A stretch of DNA of 64,000 nucleotides from Liquidambar formosana (GCA_039720395.1 CM077828.1:25958717-26022716); one strand, 5' to 3'; shown: positions 48,002 through 60,217, counted from the first letter of the stretch. The notes: generated by a model not told the origin, from the letters alone. Numbers and translations are program-made.

Positions 48002-49041
48002 AAGACTTGTTCTACTTTTACTTTTTGCGACTTTGTACATGATGTGAGGAGATTGTGCTTTTATATATCTGTTCATTTTCTTTTTAATTACTTATGTTGT
48101 ACTTTCTTCCTTCTCTTTTCCCTTGACCGAAGTTTCTGTTTGGATCTCTAGGAAATGAGAGGAAAATGACATAAATTACCCAAGAAAGGAAATCAATTAT
48201 AAGCTATTGAAGGCTTATCATCTGGCTCTTACAATGCTTACTTTAGGTCCAATAAGTTGTTTTGCCTAATCATCTGGCTTACGAGAGGTTGTATCTGTAT
48301 CCTTATTTTGCAAACAATCAACGGGACGGGATCAGAGGTTCCACATCATAAAAAAGGAATTTGTTTCACTTTGTCATCCTAATAAAATATCTTCTAAAAA
48401 TTTGGGTTGAGAGGACCTATCTTATGGAATAAGGTGCAGGTTGGTATCAAAAGACAAAAGAAAGTTTGAAGATAGTGCTATACAAGCTACTCCTTAGCCA
48501 AAAATTATAATTAAAAAAAAAAAAAAAAAAAAGCAATAGAACCTACCGAAGCTACTCTCTACGATTATAGAGAGAGAGAGAGGATGTACCTTCCATTTCC
48601 AAACATAAGCCTTTTCTCCCTACTGATGGAACTGGTGCTCTTTTTTATGTGCAACTGGTGTTTCTTTATTTTAATGCGAGGATTAGTATGAACATAAGTG
48701 AGACAGAGATTACTTAGTAGTTTTAATAATGATTTGTGAAGCTTAGGCTCATTCTTACACTCCGTTATCACGATCTGCCACATCCGCAGCATCTTATCTT
48801 TTCATACCAAGTCACATTCTCAGAAAGTTTTTTCCTTTTTTAAAAATAAAAATAAAAAGATAGAATATTCTAATTATAAACTCCATGTTTCTTCTTTTCC
48901 CGGGAAAGTGAATGATATTCTATTATAAATGCTTCTGTTGAACAAAAAGATTGACCCTACTTGATGATGGGTTGCATTCATATGAGAACCATGCAGTTGG
49001 ATGTCTCGGGCCAGTGGAGAAAAGTTTCCCCTTAAATAAGG

Positions 49042-49103
<62 letters not shown>
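48002..49103. other. 3' flank of the WD40 gene, copy A
   Basis: Transcribed 3' flank, then AT-rich DNA. An A run is at 48511-48532, a GA repeat near 48567-48581, and a (TA)n(GA)n tract at 49045-49104. Confidence 0.5.
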
Positions 49104-49108
<5 letters not shown>

Positions 49109-49276
49109 ATGATATCGGGTAAGTATGTACTGATATAACTTATATCAACACCCGCATTAAGAATCGTATCTCGTGCATTAATAGGATATGAGGTGCATGC
49201 ATCGAGGGTTATACCAATACAAATGCAGGTGTTGATATAAGTTTTATTAGCACATATTTACCTGATCATCATCCTA
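49104..49276. mobile_element. MITE between TA repeats, copy A only
   Basis: The left end GGGGATGATATCGGGTAAGT and the right end (reverse complement AGGATGATGATCAGGTAAAT) pair, as do the inner ATAACTTATATCAACACC and GGTGTTGATATAAGTTTTAT. Copy B (near 60170-60220) goes straight from a TA repeat to the matching flank, so the insertion is specific to copy A. TA on both sides would fit a TA-target superfamily. Confidence 0.65.
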
Positions 49277-49540
49277 TATATATTAGATAGACTATAAATT
49301 ATGAGGTTCTTATTCGTCAACAAACCAAGTCTTATTCTAGTACATATATAAGGATATGTATGTGATGAGTGTAGTTGTTGCAATGGGTTTATAATGTTCA
49401 GAAGGTTCCGGAGACCAGAGATAATAAATAACACAAGAATGCATATAATTGAGCTAAAGGTGTTTCCTCCAAAGATCTGTTTGGCACAAAAGAAAAGGGG
49501 GATAAAATTGATCCAGAGAAAGAGAAAAAAATTGCCCACT

Positions 49541-49543
49541 ACT

Positions 49544-49597
<54 letters not shown>
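49541..49597. repeat. (AT)n(AG)n microsatellite, copy A
   Basis: A short TA run followed by about twenty AG units. Copy B has only a short TA run at the matching place (near 60450). Confidence 0.9.
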
Positions 49598-50238
49598 ATA
49601 AAATGGTTGTTGCTTTCTTGTAAACTAATTTTATAGCTCTTCTTCAAAGTAGGAAAAACAAGGGCAGACTATAGGCCGGCTACCTAGCCTCGTTCGCATC
49701 ATGTAAAGTAATATGCACCACTTTTGATGGTAATAGCTAGCATTAACATCAGCATGAACGTAATGATTTTGCACCCCATGAAAAAGCATTAATGAACAAA
49801 CTATTACATAAACAAACAGACCCTTAGCAGGCATCAGACAAACCCAACCATATATCAAATAGGATGAAAAAACAATGCCAAAAGGATTAACATGGACATC
49901 AAATGTTTCTTTCTTAGTATACAAGGATTGATTTCATACTATGTTGTTGTGGCCATGCGATTTTATAGAAATCTAGCTACGTACCATGTTAAATATCTTC
50001 ACGTCTTGACCTATTTAACAAATTACAAGTGGATGAAGTTAGGTATAAGTCATTTTTCCCATGCCATCACTGTTCTGACCAATATTTTCTCTCTTTTCAA
50101 CCACAGTCCTATACATTATGTGAAGAACTTTGAAGACAGACAGGGAGACACAACTACATGATTTATCTATTACTCCTCTCAAAAACGGCCAAGAGAGAAG
50201 ATAATTATCCTATTTCATGTTATAAAAAAACCTACTTT

Positions 50239-50410
50239 TTTTTTTTTGGACTAATCCCCCTAAGCACATACAATCCCCCCATTGCACATGCATTAGACAA
50301 TTATAAGATAAAGTCTATGGGATGACCTTGAGGAGGAATAGTGAGAGTACGTTAAACCTAAGACTTCTTGCTTGACAAGAGGCCTAGGTTTACTTGATTG
50401 ACCCCTCAAG
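50239..50410 (-). mobile_element. SINE inserted in copy A only
   Basis: The insert starts with a T run on the + strand (a poly-A tail on the minus strand) and ends at CCCCTCAAG. It is bounded by a long direct repeat, GTTATAAAAAAACCTACTTT on the left (50219-50238) and GTTATAAAAAAAAACCTACT on the right (from 50411). Copy B has one unbroken copy of that site (near 61080-61098). The minus-strand head has weak A-box (GGTCAATCAAG) and B-box (AGGTTTAACGT) resemblance. The long target duplication plus A tail shows LINE-driven insertion. Confidence 0.75.
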
Positions 50411-50803
50411 GTTATAAAAAAAAACCTACTTTTTCTAACTTGTGTCGTGTGTACACATGACTTGGATAAGAGTAAAAGTATAATTATTAGACAAATGCCT
50501 TATCACCTTTAACCTAAATTATAAATGAATATATAGAAAAGACCTAAGCAAATCAAGCTAAAAAAAATGGTTATTTCTCTTGCAAGAATTTCCAAAGAAC
50601 GCTTAACAATCTGTGATGTTTAGATTAGATTGATTTTTGACATGGGGATCATCAAGGAGTCGACTATGTCAACCAGAAAGTGGCCTGCAAATATGCACCA
50701 TGTGTCACTGAACCATGATGACAGACGTATTGTGTGTGCATGTGTCAAGTGAAGATGGGTTCTTTTATGGCCACGGAAAGACACTTCAATTGAAAACAAA
50801 GAA

Positions 50804-51568
50804 GGGGACGGCTATTGCAACCCCTCAAAGGGTTAAGTTGCCCCCCTTTGTTATCCCCACCCCCCAAAAATATATACCCACCCCTCTCAAAGACCTTACT
50901 ACCCCTCATTCTCACCCACCCCTTTCACTCACCCCACACCATGGCAGTGACGACCGGTGATGGCGACGGAGGTGAGAGGGAGCCGCACCCTTTGGTGCCA
51001 AAGGTTTGCCGGCGGTGAGAGGGAGCTGCACCAGTTCGACGGCAGTGAGGAGCTCCGGCGACTCCTCTCTTCTTCTCCTCTTTTTTTTTTTTTTTTTTTC
51101 GCAGATCTGGCAGTGAGAAGCTCCGGCGACTCCTCTCTTCTTCTCCTCTTTGTTTTTTTTTCTCAGATCTGGCAGTGAGGAGCTCCGGCGACTCCTCTCT
51201 TCTTCTTTCTTTCTTTCTTTCTTTTTCCACCTCTGTGTGTTTTCCGGCGAGGGCTTCCATTTTTCCCGGCGACGCCTCCATTTTTCCACCAACGGGAGGG
51301 GAGTTCTGGAAGGAAAAAAGAAATGGAAGAGAAGAGGGAGGAGGAGGAAGGAGAAGAGGGGGTGCGGCCTTACCAAGAGAGGAGAAGAGGGAAGGGGAGG
51401 TCATCGCCGTCGCCGGTGGGGGCTGCCGGAGAGAGTTGCCGGGAGGGGGTGCGGGAGAAGAGATGGGTGAGGGTTAAGCCCTTTTTGGTAATTTTACATA
51501 ATAATTTTTTTAATTAAAAAAAATAGGAGGGCAACTTAACCCTTTAAAGGGTTGCGTTAGCCGCTCCC
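50804..51568. mobile_element. Mutator-type element with private GC-rich interior
   Basis: A 765-bp element with about 40-bp inverted ends (GGGGACGGCTATTGCAACCC versus the reverse complement GGGAGCGGCTAACGCAACCC, followed on both by AAAGGGTTAAGTTGCCC). The target duplication is AACAAAGAA/AACAAAGAC (50795-50803 and 51569-51577). Copy B keeps the empty site (AACAAAGGAAGGAAATAGT near 61423). The end motif is shared with the 400-bp MITEs, but the interior is unrelated and holds three copies of a 62-68-bp unit. This looks like sequence capture by a Mutator-like element (Pack-MULE style). Confidence 0.85.
51041..51215. repeat. Three-unit tandem repeat inside the Mutator-type element
   Basis: The motif GGCAGTGAGGAGCTCCGGCG, then ACTCCTCTCTTCTTCT, occurs three times, with CTCCGGCG at 51053, 51121 and 51183. 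T-rich spacers of different length separate the units. Confidence 0.9.
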
Positions 51569-52805
51569 AACAAAGACGGAAATAGTCCAGCATTCAGTCA
51601 TTGATGTAATTAGACCAATCCTACCCTGTCTATGGGCTTATAACCCAGACTGATTAGACTTAAGCTGGTCATGGACCTGGCACTAGTCTGGCATTCAGTC
51701 AATCATGGACCTTTAATTTAGTTCATCTGGCCCCAACTTCCCATGGCCTTCTAGGCTTTGGCTGGGCATGGAGTTCAGCATAAACGTTCACTGCAGCAAT
51801 CTTGAATTAATCTTGGTCAATTGCAACATGAATCTCTCAAAAAAAATTTTTTTTTCTTTTTCCCTAACATGTTTTTTGGTAACATTAAGCCGATTAGCAA
51901 TGTGAAACTTTCTATGCTTGCTTTCAAGGTTTCATGCTAATGCTTCTTTTGAAGGACTACATTTCTTTATTATAGTTCTAGATCTAGTAAGGAAAACTCA
52001 GCGTCATAACTCCGAAAACATTTAGGGCATGTTTGTTTGGATGGAATAAGAAAGAATCGGAATGAAATGAAATGAGATTTCAATAGTGAGTATTACACTA
52101 ATAGTGTTTCAGAAAATAAAAATGTGAAACAGTCTGCATAAAAGCTGCCCGTGTAGACGCAAGAGTGAACCCGACCTCATAAAAACATGAGATTCCATTC
52201 CACCTAATGTGTCTTTCCAGACCACCGCCTGTACACCTAACAAAGCTCTTTCAAAAAATAAAAACTTGGGAGTTGTAAACTTGTAATTGATAAAAACATA
52301 AATCTAACGGTGAAAATGTACGAAAGAGTACACATTTTAATGCAAGACATCATCGAAGCTTTACTCACCAAAACAAAAACTTTAGAAAAAAATACATTGT
52401 CATTTGAGGGTCCTACAGACAAGATATGGGTAAAGTATTGGCAAGTTGTACAGTGGAATTGAGTGCTCGTAAGACCCCATTATGCATGATGTATGCATGT
52501 TGGAAACAAAAGAAATAAAATGGGGAAAGGCTTCTTTAAAGTTACTCCTCTTTTCATGCAATAGGTTTCTATTCTTAGGAGGAACATGGTCCCCCACCCC
52601 ACCCCCAAAAGTTGATTGATATTGTAAAAGAGAGACCATGAATTTCAAAAGTGTCCACCAAAAAACAAAAAAATAAAAAAACTAGAATGTGTTATTTTTT
52701 TTCTTCTTTATTTTCTTTTCACTTTTTAATGCAAAAGAAGAAATCCAATATGAACAGACTGATGACATTTTTTTAAAAGCAAGAAACCATTTGTGTGTAT
52801 ACACA

Positions 52806-52986
52806 TAGGATGACAGTTAGGTGAAGTACGTACTGATTTAACTTAATTATATTAGTTTCGCACTAGGAATTGTATTTCGTACATTAGTTGCTACGTGGTA
52901 CATTGAACCAATGGATGAGGTGTAACCTTAATGTATGGTGTTGATATAAGTTAAGTAAATACGTGCTCACTTGATTGACACTGTAT
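52806..52986. mobile_element. MITE of a GTGTCAATCAAG-ended family, copy B
   Basis: Counterpart of 42081-42262. The left end GACAGTTAGGTGAAGTACGT and the right end, reverse-complemented (GTGTCAATCAAGTGAGCACG), form an imperfect inverted repeat. Inside, TTGATATAAGTTAAGTAAAT pairs with the left arm. Confidence 0.5.
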
Positions 52987-54675
52987 ATATATCTATGTAC
53001 ATGGATGACAAAAAATCAAAGGATATCTAACGTACACAAACTCCTACATAGGAGGCCACGAAATTAGTAACAAAACTCGACTAGCAGTGGCCAAGAAAGG
53101 GAGCTTAGGACAAGTATAATCATCCGAGAGTCGAAATTGAGGAAAGTACGTTCTAGGTAGTCTCTCAAAATTGGTCACTTCAAATGTATGTGGGTGGCTT
53201 CTAAACGATGTTCTAAGTGAACACCATGAAACAAAATCTTTAGTATATATGTTACCCACCATTGCCAACAAATTGTTTGAAGGCTGCACATGCTTAACTT
53301 TTGATGCATACAAGGAGGATCTTGAAGAAAAAAAAAATGAAAGAAAAAAAAAGGGCTTAAAATGCTAAGAGAAGTCCATTTGTAAGAAATTTTAATATTT
53401 TCATTTTCATTTTCTTGTATTGTCCGAAATTCAAACAGTTTTTATGTGATGAGTGATTTCGTTACAAATTTTGATTTAATGTGTCAAAATTTATGGAATA
53501 CAGGCAAATCAAAGCCAATAAAAACAAAGTTGTGTCTATCGAAGTGTATATGCATATAATTCCCTGTTAGCGTAGGAAATCGTTAGAGAAATATTTGAAA
53601 ACTCGGTTTTAGGAATTTTAATGGAGAATTGAATAGTTTTCCCACAACTTTCTAAATCATTTTTCAAGATCCTTTTGAAATTTTCAATTATATGGGAGAA
53701 AGTTGATACATGATAGGATCAACTGCCCCTAGAGAATCTAGGTAGGTAGCGGCGAAGCACCATGTGCCCCCACTGGGTCAACTAACTATTTTTTTTTTTT
53801 TGGGGATAAATTACAATATGATAACTACTTCCGATGATAATACCAGAAATAATAGTCATTTTAAAGCACATATAAAGTCAATTTGTAATAAGTTGACAAA
53901 AATTATCTTTGTGTTGGAATTACATTGAAAAATTATCACCAAAAAATAATGTTTCTAAAGAAAAGAAATAGACTCTACAGAGATTTCAGTTCCTACTTTA
54001 CAAAATTATAGCACAGTGCCTCTATCGGAGATAACTCCTCACTCTGCGCTTGTAGGCAAGGTCTACATACCCATTACCATCACATTGAACAGCTCACTTG
54101 TGAGATGATCCATACGATGCATAGGTGATCAGACAATACAAAATTATGTATGGCACTTATATACGTACGCGTGACCATCAGGCACATCTTCATACTGTTC
54201 AATCCTTGTGAAATATACGGATGGACGGCCTTATATATATAAAACATCAGCTTGTTTATTTAATTTTTTTCCATTTTTTCTTACTCTCCTATTTGGAGGA
54301 CAAAAGGTACGGTTTTAAACCATCAATATTGAGGTGAAGGGGCAAGTCACCCTCAAGAAGGGTTTCTATCTATGCAAAAATGACAATGACTTGAGCAGCA
54401 AGATGTGAGCAAGGAAAAGGGAAATGCAGGAATGGACACAAATTGATAAAAGAGTAGGGCAACTGATCCAAAAGGAGTCCCAAATGCCAATAGTAAAGTC
54501 CTACTTTGGTCACCTGATTGGTCCGAATATCCCAACGGGCACCCCTATCAGAGAAAAATCAAACAAAAAAGACACGTGGGAAGAAAAAGACTAATTTGTA
54601 ATCATGTGAAAAGCTAACCTAACCCACATGGGCTGATTCCCCCTAACTCCCAGATTCCACCTAGTCTATAAAAAC

Positions 54676-54710
<35 letters not shown>

Positions 54711-55239
54711 GCTCTTATGTATAGTCTTTATTTATTTTTTTTATTTTTCACTAGGCGCTACTATAATTTAACTCACGCACATATGAATTCATGATTTGGA
54801 CAATTTCATTGAAGTTGACATCCCTCTTGAGTAGGCCAACCGAAAGTCCCCATTACCTAGTTTCTGTCGTGTACTTTATATACCATAGTTTCCCTTAATG
54901 AAAGATTAAATAAGGACCCCAAAAGATCATTAATTAGGAGGGGTATCCTCTAAACAAAAATAGGTGACTTTTATCTCTTTCTCCTCTTCTTCTTGTTCTA
55001 CCCTTTTTCATTTTTTTACAAAAGGTTGTTGCAAAGTGGTGTCTTTTCTCTCACTACTCACAAACTCTAGCCAAATTTGGTGGCTTTCCATAGGCAATCA
55101 AGTGATATTTGAAGTAATAATACACCAATTAGAGAACTAACACAAAATCCTAACCGGCCAATTGGTTAAAAAAAAAAAAAGAAAAAAGGTTTGAGAATAA
55201 GCGTAAATCGAAATTGACCATATCGTAAAATTGCTTCGC
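52987..55239. other. Intergenic part of copy B
   Basis: No gene was recognised. About 53745-54055 and 54175-55015 lack clear counterparts in copy A. A CT microsatellite lies at 54679-54709. Confidence 0.4.
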
Positions 55240-55470
55240 CCACTTTTTTTTTTTTTTTTTTTTTGGGAATAGCAGTAGAAAAATTTAAACCAATGTAACT
55301 CCTAATAGCTATGCTTGAGGAGGTGGATCTATTTTTTAGTTCCCTACATCACCAAAAAACTAAAATTTGCCTTAAGCAGCTTTAATAACATCATATAAGA
55401 CTCGAACCCAAAACCTTCCTCCACATAAGAGAAGCCAATGAGCACAACTCCACAAGGCCATTGGGTATGT
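55240..55470 (-). mobile_element. SINE, copy B (better preserved)
   Basis: On the minus strand the head reads CCCAATGGCCTTGTGGAGTT (A-box region) with GGGTTCGAGTC (B-box) about 45 bases later, and the 3' end is an A run (T run on the + strand at 55243-55264). Total length is about 225 bp. No target duplication could be confirmed. Confidence 0.7.
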
Positions 55471-57211
55471 GAAGGATCACTTAGAGTGATGATATTTATA
55501 TAACTTGAACTAATTTTTCCAATAAGTTTGATTGATAATCCAATAATGGTAGCAAAGCTAAACCTAAGAACTCGACAATCCTACCAAAGAGGCATTATAG
55601 ATGGACCATGTGTAAACAACTTTAGTGCAAGACATACACAGAAGCATTTATGCATGTGATTGTCATCCCTAGCCTATTGGGTGTATTGATGGACAACCAG
55701 AGTCATTAGGAGGAGCACTTTTATCATTGTTTTTCAAAATTCACATTATCTTGCCAACCATAACATGGCAACAAAGGTATCCCTTATGCCAACCTGTAGA
55801 CCTCCTTTTCTTTGTTACTTCTTATATTTAGGGTTATTGGTCTAGATAGTCTCTCTCATCAACAAAACAAAGTACCCTTCATCAATGATACCTGCATAAT
55901 TTTTTATCAATTTTGTTTATTTTATTTTAATTTAATTCTTTTTTTGGCTTAGTGGAGAATGATTTTACAAAAGTGTTCGTCGCGGTAGCCTGCGCCGGAC
56001 AATATAAATAACCTATGATTGATAAGATAATTAATTATATTATGGAATGCTAGACTGTTTAATTCCTCCAAATTTCAGCCACAAAAATAAATTAACTGGT
56101 GTAATAGGTGATTTTAACGGTCATAAAATTGGATTTTAATGGAAATTACAGTTGGACAGATGTGGATGGTGGACCCAATTTTTTTTCACAAAGGCAAGGG
56201 TCGCTTATAATATTGGTGATTCAAAAAATTTGCTAACCACATGGATGTGGGAAAAAAGCAACCATTTAAAAGGGGGCAAAAAGATGAAAAAACTATATTT
56301 CCAAAAGCTAATCTTTCTGCGCTTTTCGATCTCAAACTTGTGGGTCAAATCCATTGCTAACCTCATTGATGTGGACAAAGCTTACCATTTAAAAAGAAAG
56401 CAAAGAGAAAAAAAAATGTATAATTTCCTGAAGTTTAATCTTTATTTTTATTTATTAAAAAAATTGCCCTCTCTATGCTTAGTGCTTCTCAGATTCCCCC
56501 CAACAATTTGAATACTCCAACTCATAATGGAAATCCTCTGCCACCTTAATCAAGCCTCCTTCAAATCCCATCACAAGCCATTCAATAGTATATTTTTATT
56601 TTTATTTTTAAGGAGAAGCCATTCGATAGTAGATGCTATTAAATGCATTATATTCTTTAAAAATTAACTCTATCGAATGATTTTAGTTAGCTGATTAATT
56701 AAACTCTAACCAAATTATTTTAGGCATTGATAAGCCTTATATGACAACATACTAGGAAGAAATACAATTTCAATCAAATGATTAAAAAAATCAGTCTTTT
56801 AAGGACACAACAAAAACAATGGTACCTACAATCTATTAATTTCAAATGATTTTTTTATAATGTTAGCATGTACCGATCATACAACGCAGACTAAAAGAGG
56901 CTCAACAGGAGAGGGTTTGGGAGAGATTATAGTTTCAACTTTTGATTCTGTATGTAAGAAGGGAAGGGTTATGAGAATGGGGACGGGTTACACAAAAAGA
57001 TTCATTAGGCTCTCCCTTAACCAAATAAATAACTAAGGGCTAGGAGCCAAGTACACAAAGCCAAGAACACAAAGGAGGAGCCAAAGGTACACCACAGTCC
57101 TCATTAATTGAGCCATTCTTGCTCCAACTTTCGCTAAAATACACCTCTCCCTCAAGGCCAGCTCCCATCTTTTCCTAATATGCGCCTTCCTTCAATGCTC
57201 CCATGCTTCCT
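55471..57211. other. Upstream region of the WD40 gene, copy B
   Basis: Collinear with 44766-46671 in copy A. The frames at 56152-56511 and the counterpart near 45648-45950 are AT-rich and carry repeated ATTTAAAA-type blocks; they have no domain and are not accepted as genes. Confidence 0.5.
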
Positions 57212-57221
57212 CTATATATAT
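57212..57221 (+). promoter_or_regulatory. TATA box of the WD40 gene, copy B
   Basis: CTATATATAT in the same position relative to the ATG as in copy A, so the core promoter outlived the coding damage. Confidence 0.55.
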
Positions 57222-57264
57222 TCTGCCCTGGATGATCTATTCTTCCTCCATAATTTAATACACT

Positions 57265-57308
<44 letters not shown>

Positions 57309-57310
57309 AC

Positions 57311-58532
57311 ATGGGAATCATGCCATGCCACCAACCCAGCCACTCAAACAATGATTCCCAATACCACTCCAACCACCTTCACACAAACTTCACCTCCCTC
57401 TCTTCCCAACCAAGCCTCCCATCAGTTCCTTCCCTTGCCACACAAACCCATCATGTTTCCACCACCCACCACCACTGCATCACCACTCTCCAAGGCCACT
57501 CCTCCTACATATCCTCTCTAACCCTCGCCGGAAAACTACTCTACACCGGCTCTTCCAACAACGAAATCCGATCATGGAAGCGCAACCCTCTAAACTCCGA
57601 TCACAATGAACCTACTAACAACATAGTAGCCATAGGAAAGGGTGCAGTGAAATCCATAGTAGTGTTATCCAATAAACTCTTCACTGCCCATCAAGACCAT
57701 AAAATCCGAGTGTGGAAAATCAATGAACACGAACCATCCCAACATCAGCAGAAATACACAAGAATAGCCACACTTCCAACACTCGGTGACCGTGCACTCA
57801 AAGTTCTGATACCAAAAAATCATGTTCAAGTTCGAAGACACAAGAAAAGCACATGGGTTCATCATGTGGATACCTGTGTCCGCACTTGCCTTATCAACAG
57901 ACGAGTCCCTTCCTTTACTCCGTGTCATGGGATCGGACCTTGAAAATCTGGCGAATATCGGACTTCAAATGTTTGGAGTCGGTGACAAATGCCCATGATG
58001 ATGCGATAAACGCAGTGGCATTATCCACCGATGGAAGTGTTTATACTGGATCAGCTGACAAGAAAATCAAGGTGTGGAGGAAAAACCCAGATGAGAAAAA
58101 ACACTCTTTAGTTGATACATTAGAGAAACACAACTCTGGGATTAATGCCCTAGCACTGAGCACTGATGGGTCTGTGTTGTATTCTGGTGCTTGTGACAGA
58201 TCAATAATTGTTTGGGAGAAAGATGGTGGTGGTGGTGGAAATATGGTGGTTTTGGGTGCACTCAGAGGGCACACCAGTCCATATTGTGCTTGGCAGTGGT
58301 GTTGGATTTAGTGTGTAGTGGTTCTGCAGATCAAACTGTAAGAATTTGGAGAGGTGTTGATCGGAGTTACTCTTGTTTGGCAGTGTTGGAAGGGCACAAA
58401 GGACCAGTTAAGTGCTTGACTGCTGCAATTGATCGTTACACCTCATCGGATTCATCATCTTCTTGTCTTATTTATAGTGGCAGTTTGGACTGTGATATCA
58501 AGGTGTGGCAGGTTTCTGATCCTCATCCATAA
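57311..58532 (+). pseudogene. JINGUBANG-like WD40 gene, frameshifted copy
   Basis: Nearly the same sequence as the 407-codon gene at 46778, with the same start (MGIMPCHQPSHSNNDS) and end (KVWQVSDPHP). Three indels break it, each seen by direct comparison: an extra T at 57875 (ACCGTG became ACCTGTG), an extra T at 57910-57911 (CCCTCC became CCCTTCC) and a lost A near 58275 (CCAAGTCC became CCAGTCC). The first frame runs 210 codons and ends in WD repeat 3. Most other changes are silent or mild, so the breaks are recent or are assembly errors. Confidence 0.85.
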
Positions 58533-59668
58533 AAGACTGGTTCTACTACTTTATGCCATTTTGTACATAATGTGAGGGAGACTGCTTTTATATGTCTTTT
58601 CATTTTCTTTTTAATTACTTATGTTGTACTTTATTACTTCTCTTTTCCCTCCCCAGTAGTTTGTGTTTGGATCTCTAAACGATAGTTTGTGTTTGGATCT
58701 CTAAACGAAATGAAAGGAAAATGATAAAATTTGCTTAAAAAAAGAAATCATTTATAAGCAATTTCCAATATTTTCCCTCCAATTTCAAGATAAAAAACAT
58801 TGGGTTGGATTAAGATCGGTATTCTGGGAAGGTTTGAAACTCGGGTTTCTCTAGAGAATTTCACTCGAATTTTAAAGGTGGGCCATTGAAGGCTGTAATA
58901 TTTCTAGTTTTTAAATGTGAATTTGGGTTTTTGATTTATCAGCAAAACTGTCCTCTCGTGTCCATCAGATCAGAAGTTCAATAATAGCTACTTCTTGAAG
59001 GATGAAAGCCTCTTAACCTAGGTTATGGCTGTTGCGATGCTTACTTTAGGTCCAATAAGTTGTTTTGGTGGGGTCGAAGGTTCCACGTTAGAAAAAAAAA
59101 GGAAAAAAAAAAGGGGTTATATTTCCTTATAATCCTAAGAAAGAAGGATGCTATGGTCAACCGTGACGGTCTAGCCTCCGCATCTGACCGTAGCATCCCC
59201 TCCTAAGAAAATATCTTCTAAATTGTTTATGATTAATGTCTAAAAATAGTTTGCAAGTATCTGGAATTTACCCCTATCCTACAAACAGTCAACGGGATGG
59301 GGTCAGAAGTTCCAGGTCATAAAAAAAATGTTGTTCTCCCTCATCATCCTAAGAAAATATCTTTTGAATTGTTTATGATTAATGATTGAAAATAGTACTA
59401 TCAACCTTTTGTAATCGGGTCGGTTAGTCGGTTTTTCTTCCCCTATTGTAAGGAGGAGGCTAGGGTTGAATCCCAACCTGTCTTCTAAAAACTATGGGTT
59501 GGGAGGTCCTATCTTATGAGACAAGGTGCAGTGTTGGTACCAAAAGACAAAAGAAAGTTTGAAGATAGTGCTATCAACTATAGAAGCTACTCCTTAGCCA
59601 AAAATTTTAACTATAAAAAAAGAAGCTATAGAAGCTATAGAAGTTATAGAACCTACTCTCCACGACTT

Positions 59669-59718
<50 letters not shown>

Positions 59719-60170
59719 AACACCATTGCCGATATATTCTTAAACATAAGCCTTTTCTCCATACTGATGGAACTGGTGCTCTTTATTATGTGCCACTTGT
59801 GTTTCTTTATTTTAATGCGAGGATTAGTATGAACATAAGTGAGACAGAGATTGATTACTAGTTTTAATAATGATTTGTGAAGCTTAGGCTTATTCTTACC
59901 CTCCTTTACCTCGATCTGCCCACATCCGCAGTATCTCATCTTTCATACCAAGTCACATTCTCAGAAAGTTCTCAATTTTAAAATAATAATAATAATAAAA
60001 AGACAGAATATTTTAACTATAAACTCCATGTTTCTTCTTTCCCCGGAAAGTGAATGATGTTCTATTATAAATGCTTTTGTTGAACAAAAATATTACCCTA
60101 CTTGATGATGGTTGCATTCATATGAGAACCAGTTGAATGTCTTGGGCCACAGTGGAGAAAAGTTTCCCCT

Positions 60171-60217
<47 letters not shown>

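Larger units (their letters stand above)
39675..51586. repeat. Tandem duplication, copy A
   Basis: From about 39675 (CCTGCCCTGTC, then GATTGATTAGACCCAAG) the sequence can be followed, with gaps, in copy B at 51612-61440. Matching landmarks: 40200/51740, 41640/52395, 42590/53240, 44260/55025, the WD40 gene, and 50620/61250. Copy A is longer mainly because of transposon insertions that copy B lacks. About 830 bp at 40497-41330 also has no counterpart in copy B. Confidence 0.9.

Noticed and set aside
50912..51404. Overlapping frames of 154 and 159 codons (-)
   Set aside because: Lys/Arg/Glu- and Pro-rich translations of the tandem repeat inside the Mutator-type element.
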